Position numbers and translations under genes: made by a program. The notes beneath the pieces were generated by a model that saw only the letters and a program-made list of their open reading frames with translations, made no database searches and had not been told where the DNA came from. Source: Isoetes taiwanensis (Eukaryota > Streptophyta > Lycopodiopsida > Isoetales > Isoetaceae). From it: a stretch of 64,000 nucleotides of DNA. The stretch is taken from the NCBI GenBank assembly GCA_021234155.1, contig JAJEKV010000002.1:6442775-6506774 (forward strand), read 5' to 3'. This document shows positions 9,755 to 18,600 of the stretch, piece by piece (position 1 is the first letter of the stretch; each line of letters begins with the position of its first letter).

Positions 9755-11213
9755 TCAAAGTCCAAACAAAAAGTACAATATGGTACAAATTATGAGAAGC
9801 ATATGGAGGTTGGTAATGAAGTTCAATAAAGTTGATGAGGTTCCAGATGAAGTGGATGACGTTGGTGGAGGAGGCGAAGGCGAAGATACTGATGGTGGAG
9901 AAGGCGAAGATACTGATGGTGGAGAAGGCGAAGGCGAAGATACTGATGGTGGTTCTAATGAGGAAGGGGATTGGGCCGGGGATGGCGATGGAGATGGAGA
10001 ACTTGATGGTGATTGTGTGAAATTATAATATCCCACTTCATAAACTTCAATTGCATTAAGGAGGGGTGGCATGGTGGAATTGGACGAAGAAGAGAGACTA
10101 AGTTCTAGCTTGAACTTGCTGGGCAGATTTTCCACTCGGATGATATGGCTCATAGGCTCGGAATTAAGGGTTAAAGTAACATTGGTCCCATCTACAACTT
10201 CATCATCTACTTTGATTGACACTTGGAAAATACAAGTGTCATTTTTTTGTCTATCTCTAAAGTCCCAGAAGAAAAGATTGAAGTAGAGTTTCGTAGTGCT
10301 CAAGTCAACGAAAGTATATACCATGGGATCTAGTTCTGCTGACAAAAACACTTCGGCTGGGGGGGCATCTTGCAGCGAAATTTTTGGAACTGTCTTGGTT
10401 GTGTTAATCCCATTCACAAAAGAAGGCTCCCAAATTCTATCATAGGGGTCTTGGGGATACCTGCACAAAATGGAACTTGTTCAACACATATAAAGAGGTC
10501 ATTTTCCTTAATCTTTGCAACATTACATGTAGTGCATACCTTAGAGATGAATTTTCCCCAAGATTCGCACGCCAAATTAAGTGGAAGGGTTCATTTCCAG
10601 GTTTGAAGTAGTATGACCCATTTGGAAGAAGTCTAGATTCGAGGGCAGAGATGAAGGGCACGTTATCACCATCTGAGCTGCTGAGACAAAATTTTAGTTG
10701 CTTTTGGCTTGGAGTCCAGATGGATTCCCATTGATAATACATTTCTCTGCCCACTGGCCTCCATGCCTTTCCATCCACATAAGTATAAAAGACTGGCCAA
10801 ACGGATCTGCTATCATAATTGCCATAGAAATATGTAGAGCGCAGAAGATATTTTTGATTTGGAGTGACAGGCAAGAGGTAACAGTTGCTGGTGCTTGTGG
10901 TATTAGGAAAGTATCTCAATGTCTTGAGAATTGTGGGATCGTCGGCGCTTAATCCTTGCGAAACATTGGCGTTTAATCCAGCCGAAACATAACCTTGGTC
11001 TGAAACCCAGGTAATATTATCTTCTGAATAGCCCTGTGTTGCACCGCAGTCGATGCTGGTGAATCCTGTAAAAAAGAAGACGATTTAGAGGGATGATTCA
11101 GTTTCAGAATTGCAAATGTTTGAAAGAAAAATGGAAAAGGGTGTACCCTGCTGTGCTGCAGCGGCAAGGACAAAATAAAGCAGGAAGAGAGAGGTCCTCC
11201 ATAGAATTGGCAT
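9755..11213 (-). CDS. Malectin-like domain protein with Pro/Ser stalk, probably GPI-anchored
   Basis: Three exons read on the minus strand: 11147-11213, 10540-11065 and 9755-10460, with GT-AG introns of 81 and 79 bases. The joined frame is 432 residues, from ATG at 11213 to TGA at 9755-9757. Residues 1-22 form a signal peptide (LFLLYFVLAAAA). Residues about 24-345 form a malectin-like domain: FTSIDCG, RYFPNTT, NCYLLP, YLLRSTYFYGNYD, PFISALESRLLPNGSY, RYPQDPYDRIW spanning the second splice junction, and PPLLNAIEVYEV. Residues 348-408 are an SPSP-rich, arabinogalactan-like stalk with PPSVSSPSP repeated. Residues about 410-432 are a hydrophobic tail after small residues, the layout of a GPI signal. 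There is no kinase and no leucine-rich repeat, unlike most plant malectin-like receptors, so it would act as an extracellular, membrane-tethered carbohydrate- or peptide-binding partner (inference). The stop, splice sites and start all agree, so it is probably functional. Confidence 0.9.
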
Positions 11214-11250
11214 CCTCCAGACGATAAGAATTGCTCCGTCTTCGCAAACA

Positions 11251-11276
11251 GAGCGTTTAAATAAAAATGGACGTCA
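11251..11276 (-). promoter_or_regulatory. Possible core promoter of the malectin-like gene
   Basis: On the minus strand, TATTTAAA lies about 45-55 bases upstream of the ATG, and the palindrome GACGTC (bZIP-type ACGT core) lies just upstream of it. A TATA box here would imply a very short 5' leader, so transcription may instead start elsewhere. This is judged from position and motif only. Confidence 0.35.
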
Positions 11277-11426
11277 AAAAAGCAAATGGGGCTGGGTTCA
11301 CATGCACCTTCATGACCCTCACCATCACGTAAAAGGGCTCACCATTTTACGTCCACCATGGCCCACCATCGCCAATTTGCACTGGGCAAAACAGGCCCCC
11401 TCTCCGGCGATGGTTGCATGTAGGCA

Positions 11427-11452
11427 GACGTCAACGTCAACGTCAACGTCAC
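11427..11452 (-). promoter_or_regulatory. Tandem TTGAC/TGACG (W-box, as-1 type) array
   Basis: The minus strand reads four TGACG cores and three TTGAC cores in a perfect six-base periodicity (TTGACG units) about 214-239 bases upstream of the malectin-like ATG. TTGAC is the core bound by WRKY factors and TGACG that of TGA-type bZIP factors. Arrays of both are typical of defence and salicylate-responsive plant promoters. Binding is inferred from motif and position. The mirror copy near 25540-25575 keeps only scattered TGACG cores. Confidence 0.55.
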
Positions 11453-11464
11453 ACCGTCTAAAGG

Positions 11465-11613
11465 ACGCCATTGGAAATTCCAAAGTAGAAACGAAGTCCT
11501 CAGCGCGTGAATTTATTATACACTTGCATCTGATACTATCTTTGTGGACCAAAGGAGGCCACTGAAAATTCCAACGTCAAAGTCCTCAATACACTTGCAT
11601 CTGATATTTACTA
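11465..11613 (+). repeat. Imperfect direct repeat in the upstream region of the malectin-like gene
   Basis: About 11465-11535 and 11558-11613 share GAAATTCCAA/GAAAATTCCAA, AAGTCCTCA and ACACTTGCATCTGATA in the same order. The first copy carries an extra stretch of roughly 15 bases. Each copy also lies close to ACGTC/CGTCAA words, so this may be a promoter-module duplication. Confidence 0.6.
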
Positions 11614-12389
11614 GGGTATTGAATATTTCAATTCGATTCAATTTTTATTTGGCAGTCTGAAACTCGTACTAGTGACTTGGAATTTTATTCGGACTTTCAA
11701 ATAAAAATAAATTCCAATTTCTCATATCAAACTGAAGACGCAATACCTTGGTTCACACTTCCAAATTCCTAACGCATTGACTAACCGAGTAAGTTGCCAA
11801 CAAAATTGAGATATCCTTAAAGGATGATTGCAAAATTTATGTGACATAGCATAAACAAGGCATAGAAATAGGTAGAAACGTTTAGCCCTACAAGAAATTT
11901 ATCGCGGCCGCCGCGAACATTTCTCTTTATCGACTTGGTGTAAGTTGAAGCCCAAGTAATATGAAGGGCATTATAAAGAAATAAAAAGTTTCCACTAAAC
12001 AATTCACTGATTAGTCATGTTAATCAGTCCAATAGCTAAAAGCCAAGAACATTTAAATCCCTAAAATCTATTCCCTTGACAATGTGATACCAAAGTGACA
12101 TGAAATGAATGGGTCTATTATAAAGTTACTAATATGTCTAATTAAATGCACTGTAATGTCCAACGGTGGAAAATTCTCAATTAGGAAACTAACTTTGGAC
12201 CATTTCTTTTTGTTTAGACTCGATTCAGATTACACTCCTTATTTAACATCCTAATCCTTCTAACCGCTTTAGTTTAGAATTGCTATGAATACTTGATGTA
12301 TCAATTTTAGCAAATATTTGGAAAACATGCGAGGAGTTGAACCCATGCCGTGTGTTTTGTGCACAGAGGATAGATAGGTGCTATAGTTA
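11614..12389. other. AT-rich spacer with a possible CACTA-type terminus at 11886-11918
   Basis: No gene is recognised. CCCTACAAGAAATTT at 11886-11900 resembles the CACTACAAGAAA start of CACTA (En/Spm) transposon ends, with one mismatch in the core. It is followed by a GC-rich patch containing GCGGCCGC that stands out from the AT-rich flanks. No matching opposite end was found, so this is at best a fragment. Confidence 0.25.
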
Positions 12390-12806
12390 AACCACCACCA
12401 TGGGATTCCACTATTTTCGTTTAGTCCCTTTTTTGTTTCCACCATCCGATGACGGTTGGTGGGTTTTTGGGCTGGGTGGGGATCACCCATTACCAATGGC
12501 TTTACCACTAGGATGTCAGCGATGGATGTTCTTTTACTACACTCACTCCCGTTTTCTTCCCTTTTTTATCCGCATCCATGGTAGAGTCGATTGGGTTTTG
12601 GGCCCCGGGTGGGGATCTCCCATTACCAATGGCTTTACCACTAGGCTATCATCGTGATGAATACCTTTTATTACCCCCCCCCCCCCCCCTCCCCCCCCTC
12701 CCTTCCTTTTTTTAGTGCATCCGATGATAGTGGAGTGGGTTTTGGGCTGGATGGGGTGGCCCATTACCAATAGCTTGACCACTAACAAGTGTCATCGCGA
12801 TGACTT
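12390..12806 (+). repeat. Three-copy imperfect tandem repeat, period about 133-146 bp
   Basis: Core blocks at about 12456-12528, 12589-12662 and 12735-12806 each contain GGGTTTTGGG or a close variant, CCCATTACCAATGGCTT or a close variant, ACCACTA and a TCATCG-like word. Each block is preceded by CCTTTTTT and a CATCC word. A poly-C run lies between copies 2 and 3. No coding sense is seen. The mirror copy is at about 24180-24640. Confidence 0.85.
12674..12706 (+). repeat. Poly-C tract
   Basis: A nearly pure C run with only isolated T. The mirror region near 24320-24360 is a different-looking GA-rich stretch, so homopolymer length and purity are not preserved between arms. Confidence 0.9.
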
Positions 12807-15049
12807 AAAAAGATGGATGAGGGGAATCCCATGGTAATTGAATAGCCGTCATCTATCGTGTCTGAGGGCTAGAAAATGAGTTTTTTTTTTTTTTTTTTCT
12901 TTTTTTTGGTCAACGTATCTTATGTAACGGTCCTAGCCGCTTGATGGGCCAGTATATGTACTCATGTACGTATATACATGTTTGACATGCATGCAAAATA
13001 GAACATGCATGCAGAACTAAAAATAAGTATAAGCTCTATAAATTAGAGAGGCAAATTGAGAAAAGAATTTAGAAGCTTTTTGGAGACGTGGAGTAGAGAC
13101 CGTGCTTTTTGGAGGAATTGCAGAGCTTGAAGATTCAGCATCGATTTCTCTTATCAGGTGGGGTTTTTTGTTGCTTGATTTAACTTGAGGCACATGGGCT
13201 GCCGTGAAAAGATTTATATATGTTTTGCTAAGAGGATTATGGCATCTGCATAGTCTAGTAAGCAAAGGATGATTGGAAGAAAGCCACAATTGGTTGTGTT
13301 GTCCAGGGATGACCTTTCTGAGGCCGGATTTGCAGAGGATGCTGCATCAACCCAAACATGGATATGGAGTCTAGATTGGATCCGGTGTAGAGCCAGGGGA
13401 TTTGAAACAAAGGGGAGTTAAAATAGCATGCAAACTGAGATGGGTCAGGTCGAAATTGCTCCTTAGCAACCAGATTTAGAAGGGTAAAGGCAAATTGATT
13501 GCTTCTGGATGGAACCCAAAAGCTGGCACAGAACTGAAGCAACATCAATCCGACCTGGGAGACTCTTGGAAGTGGGCTGCAGCAGCATAAAAGGGGCTGA
13601 AATTGTGCTCTAAGATGCTGTTTGGTAGAATTAAGGGTCGGCAAAGCCGTGTTGCAGAAGTAGAAAAGCTCTGGAAGCGACCCAACTGTCCCAAAATGCT
13701 TCCAAATCAGCTCAATCAGGCCGATTTGGGCCTGAAGCAGATCTATTGGGTTGTGGGTCATAGCTAGATGGTGAATCGATGCCAAAATCAGAGCCCACAG
13801 AGGCCGAAACATGTCTCCCTCCCTTTTTACTTGTTTGCTGTATTTTCGTTCCTGTCATTTCTGTTGGGTTTTGGTCTTTGCTTTGTTGTTTATATTTGGA
13901 ATTGATAATTTGTTGCTTGCTAACCAAATGTTATTTTAAGATACATAAAGATAAGAAAGGGAACATGAAAGTATAAGGTGTTGGGATCTAGCAGGCCATC
14001 CACCGAGTAAGTAAAGGCAAGCTTGGGTAAAACAAAGGGACGAAAATATGTAAGAACTTGTATTGCTTCTGAATTTACGTAATAAGGAATAACATGTAAT
14101 TTAAGACTAATAAGTCTAGAACTCTTGAAAAATTGGTCATTCTTGGCTTACATTTGGTTAAGGGGTGCCTAGAGATCGGTTAATGAGAGGTTATATGCGA
14201 TTCTGATCGGGGGACCCCATGGATTTTTAAGCGAGGAAGAGTGTAAGTTGGGCGCCGGTCTTGATGCATAATTAATTGTTTAGCTATGGAAGTGGGATTT
14301 TAATATTAATACTTGAAACCATACCTTAGAGAGCTTAAATACATGATGTTATGGAGTGAATCCGGCATCGAACTTACAGGGGTGGTTTGAGCATGCTACA
14401 TCAACGTTTGAGTTATCATTATAGTTTTCATCATCGATCTAGCTACTTCGGCATGGTTAGGTTGTATGGGCAACCTCGACAACGGCTAAGAGTATGACCT
14501 AGGCACATTTATTGTAAATTCTCTAATAACCCACATGTCATGGTCTTTGCATTGTTGTCTTGGTATTTGTTATGTACTTGGAACCTCGGGAATTCGGACT
14601 TCTAGGTTCGGTGGCCTAGGTTGCTCCGGCATGCTCATGTTCATACGTGATTCTCGTGGTTCTTGTGCTCTGTGACAGGGGGCGTGGATTCTCTGGCGGG
14701 GATTGCTCGTCATTAAACTCTTGTGAACTCCCATGGTAAGAGGTCCTCGAGTGCGGGGCGTGTAAATTTTGAGAGGGTATCGCGATCACGAGGTTCACCC
14801 ACCACCTCGCTCTGAGGGCTTGGAATGTAAATCGGTGGCGTTATCCCGCTACTTGGGGCACTGTATGTAGGAATTTGAGCTACCCATTGTCGGAGTTTGT
14901 TTATGATGGTTTGGTACTCTGGTTATGTTCTTTGCTCTTGATGTTCATGATGTTTTCTTTATTGTCATAGTCTAGCGTTGTACCATAAGTTCTTGTGTCT
15001 TTGAGTTGTTATGTTTGTTATTCAAGACTTCCAAGATGTTTTATGCATG
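12807..15049. other. No recognised gene
   Basis: It contains a poly-T run at 12881-12907. A minus-strand open stretch at 13255-13812 shows no domain, low sequence complexity typical of chance frames, and no supporting splice context, so it is not called. Bases 14550-14870 are more GC-rich. The mirror copy covers about 22090-24180. Confidence 0.4.
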
Positions 15050-15770
15050 CAGAGGCTGACTATGGGATCCCCACTTAGTCGAGGACTAACCCCTTTGAGT
15101 GCATGATTGAGCATGTTGTCGCTTTTCATAAGCAAGTGGGTGACCACCAGATCGTACGAAGCTGGAGTTTGTAGTCAATCTTAGCTTGGCTTTGAATAAA
15201 TCTATTTATGGATGTATTTCTTTGAATTATATTGAAGGTCAGTTGGATATTGACAAGAAGGAACTATTCTCCATTATTTATTGGAAGATTAAATTCTTCA
15301 CCAACATGTTGATGCTTCATAACAACATAGATTCAGCCTTGGTGAAGATTAAGACTCGAAAGTTGCCAAGTGAGGTCAGATCCTGTGCCTGGCCAACACT
15401 TTTAGAGCCGTTTGACTTTAGCGAATTTGGGAAATTTTGAAGTGAGCTAGCTAATGCTCCCATTGCTCCAATTGTAGAGTATAGTAGAGATCAGTGGTGG
15501 ATGTGGTGCAGTGTGGATGGAGCTCAAGATGTAACTAATATCATATCTGAATCTTCACAGCGTCGTTGTGCCAGTCAGGCTGAAAGAATTTAGCAGCAGA
15601 AGGATACTGTGGCAGTTTTGCCAGAGAAAAATACAACAGAGTATTTATTTATGTTTGGCCTGGAGAGTTCATTTGATTTGATAAAGGCACAAGATTCAGA
15701 AAAGCTCTTCTTGCTGGGCAATGCAGGTTTTGCAAGAGTCCGTGAGACTTGCCCAACTCCATATGAATAA
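15050..15770 (+). pseudogene. Coding-like region, unrecognised family, broken by stops and a frameshift
   Basis: After a good acceptor (ATGCAG at about 15046-15051) one frame reads NPFECMIEHVVAFHKQVGDH with one stop before it. A shift near 15150 leads into a second frame that stays coding-like to a TAA at 15768-15770: LEFVVNLSLALNKSIYGCIS, then GQLDIDKKELFSIIYWKIKF, KLPSEVRSCAWPTLLEPFDF, QWWMWCSVDGAQDVTNIISE, TEYLFMFGLESSFDLIKAQD and LFLLGNAGFARVRETC. Two in-frame stops interrupt it, after EFGKF and after AERI. Codon texture and amino-acid composition look like a real protein of about 230 residues. I recognise no domain; a mobile-element protein or a host gene are both possible. The mirror copy lies at about 21380-22080. 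Confidence 0.55.
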
Positions 15771-18369
15771 GACCGCTGCCAACGTAGAAGATCACAAAAG
15801 AACCATCATCCACCAAATTGATTAGTTTAACTCCAGCCAACCTCGCTATTGTCTCTAGGTTTTTGTTTTTAATCTTTTTTCAACTTCAAAATAATATACA
15901 AGTGACACGTGGTGACTTTTCTTACATGCGAATTGAAATATAAATGAAGTTATAAGTTACAAGAGATGAGACAACATTGTTTGCCCAATAGATGATAATA
16001 TTAGGTTTGATAATAACAAATTGCATTATTTATAGGCAATTCCATTCAAATTATCATGCTGGCAAGATTATTAAAATATCATATATTCCAATAAAAACAT
16101 TAAGGATCAATCCATGCCTAATGATTTAACAGACCCATGTCACCGCTCTTATCCAAAGCCTGGCACGAATCTAACACTTCCACCCACCGCCATCCCCATA
16201 GCCAAATTATGCATAGATTACAAACTTCACCGTAAAATCATCCGTCCTAAAGTTTTTGGATCTAAGATGGTGGATCTGTGGCCCGTATTTGATTGTAGAA
16301 GCATTTGAGATACTCATCATCCACCATACTATATCATCCTTATTCCTCGACACCAAGTCTGGCCCATCAAGTTACTCATGTCGATGAATAGTTTGTTCAT
16401 GATCCTTGATTGCGGAACTTCATTACATTTCACCATCCCAAAGGGACAAATCCATTTCTGATGATTTCTGCTACTCCAGTATCCTGATGTTCCTGTCTCC
16501 ATGGATGACTAAATACCAACTCAAATAACCAATGCCTGGCTCAGCATCTCCTTCAAGTGCTGATAGATCCGCATTTGCAGGCTCTGGATTCTACCGCACT
16601 CATGAACCGCTTTCAGCCACTATTTTTCTGAAGTCTAAAGGACTCCATTAGGGTCGAATAATCTGCAACCTTTCTCTTAGAAAACGAATGGAATAAACAT
16701 CAAACATGTATCCCACGTTAAAGACACGAGCAACACAAACAACAAACGCCAAGCGATTTGTGCCAGTCAGCGTGATTTAGTTTTGACAATCCAAAAATGA
16801 CCCAGGCACGCTTAAAAATAGATTGCGACCAAAGGTACAACTAACCACGCGGCTTATTTCTCGTAAGCAAAGGCCATACCTATCATCTTCGCCATGACGC
16901 AGCCATTCTCCTCCACACCTCTTAATTCTTCAGTCTTTTCTCGATTAAGAATTTTGTTCACAAGGTCTTCATAATGACATTATTTTATTATTGATTTGGT
17001 AAACCTGTGAATCCACTAGAGCCGCCTTTGTTGCCTTTATTTTCTAAGCTCTCATTAATTATTTCTATTGTTAACTGTGAATCTATCATTGTTGTTGCAT
17101 CACCCTGCATTGTGGGTGATATTCCCTGTTCGCCGCCATCATTTACTTGGCAACTAGCTTTATATTTATTTGTTCATTATCAGCTTTCCCCTATCAGTCG
17201 CTATTACTAGTTCCCTCTCCAGAGCAATCACTTTCTAATTCATTGTAAGTCTACGACTTTTGATTGCCGATGATTTCAGGCTGCCATAAGGGCCTTTAGA
17301 GACTTTGGGTAAGCACATGTGCACAGAGGAATGGTCTAAGTCTTTGGTTCGCTTCATCACTCACAAAGCAGCGACATCTTCTGCACCCATAAGAGCTTCC
17401 TCTCAATATAACCTCCAACATGAAGCCCAAGGTGCTATCAATCTGAGCAATGCCTCAATGAGGTACCATAGATCTGCGGGAAATCCACATTTTATTTATA
17501 AATCTATCTCTTAGTTTGTAGTTCTAGATTCGATTTCCCTCTAATTAGGGTCCCGATCCTCATCCTTTCCTTCTCACTCATCCGCTCTCGATCGATCCGC
17601 ATCCGCGATGAAAGAATATAGTTCTTGGAAAGTCCGGGATCATCTAGGAGGAAATATCTCTGGCAGACTGCTATTACATCAAATTTTGGCCTTTAGCAAT
17701 ATCATATTCTGCTCCGACAAAGATGGATATCATAATAAAGATCACATGTGCCATCTTCCGCTCGCTCGCGAAAACCATTATCCTTAACATCATATATTAG
17801 GTGATCCTTCCCAACTTCTGAGTGTTCTTATCATGAGCAAGCAGAGGTGAGCAGTGATGTGACTAAATTCAAGGACAAACGGCGACAATAGTGAAGGACC
17901 TCTCAAATTTGTCAATCCTATACAACAGAAGAAGCTACCAGAGTCCTTCCGGTTCATGCCATCTCTTCTCCACCAGCCCAACACAAAGAGTGATATATTT
18001 TTAAGGCCGTAGTTGAATCGGCAAGAGACCTTTTGTACCCAATGAGACCTAATCGATGTCGCCTTCCAAAGAATCTTCTTCAATAAGGCTGAATTTTTTC
18101 AATTCATTGCGACTCTTAGGGTAGAGTCTCCTATTGTTTGGTATTTTAGCCTTCCACCCTTAGGGAAGTCCTTTGACCGCATCACAAACTTCTGATGTCA
18201 TCATTACTGACCTTGTATTGAGTCCAGCAATCCAATCAGATAATGCCACATCCTGATAGCCTTTGTAACCTTAGCTCCTACAGTTGACTTATTATACGTA
18301 CATCCTTTACATGACTGCAGTACTCAACGAATGAGCATCCTATCTCGGTGGTACCTTTCTTATAAGATC
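15771..18369. other. No recognised gene; sequence looks noisier towards the fold
   Basis: Open frames are short and share no domain that I recognise. Mirror alignment to 18600-21380 is clear at several points (for example about 17010 with 19965 and 17740 with 19245), but both sides look error-rich, so genes could be hidden here. Confidence 0.4.
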
Positions 18370-18600
18370 TTCGCACTGGTCTGAACTCCAAATGGTCTCC
18401 AGCGTCGCTCAGCTTCCTGAAAGCCCTTTCATCTGCACGACGAAGGTGGACTAATTCCGACGCTTTAAGCGCACAAGTAGCTGCCGATACTATAGGTGCC
18501 TCCCGCGATGTTACCTTTGGACTTGAATGTGATGAGATAGGTGTGCGACTGGCACTACCAGACTACTTAGTTTTAACGGTTTTAAAGAATAGGTGTCTTT
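18370..18600. other. Fold point of the inverted duplication
   Basis: Mirror alignment is clear up to about 18366 on the left and from about 18600 on the right. A landmark nine-mer, CGTACATCC, begins at 18297 and its reverse complement ends at 18674. The central 230 bases do not pair convincingly by eye, so any non-palindromic spacer is at most that long and could be near zero, with the axis near 18485. No adapter-like or recombination-site sequence was recognised. The bases on both sides look noisy. Confidence 0.7.

Larger units (their letters stand above)
1..18490 (+). repeat. Left arm of giant inverted duplication
   Basis: This whole stretch is repeated in reverse complement in the following 18 kb. 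Landmarks pair as follows: 1 with 36562, 2111 with 34649, 4634 with 32216, 7011 with 29922, 11213 with 25760, 13025 with 24020, 18297 with 18674. The coordinate sums drift from about 36971 at the fold, through 37045, down to 36563 at the edge, so the other arm is net about 400 bases shorter. This is the better-preserved arm: it keeps an intact spliced gene and a perfect target-site duplication. Annotation quality drops between about 15.8 kb and the fold. The arm extends past base 1, so its outer limit is not visible. Confidence 0.95.

Noticed and set aside
9780-10028. Plus-strand Gly/Glu/Asp-rich open frames
   Set aside because: They are the antisense shadow of the SPSP-coding stalk of the malectin-like gene.
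13255-13812. Minus-strand open stretch of 185 codons
   Set aside because: No domain, no motif, and poor codon texture. The mirror copy does not preserve the frame and there is no splice or promoter support, so it is most likely open by chance.
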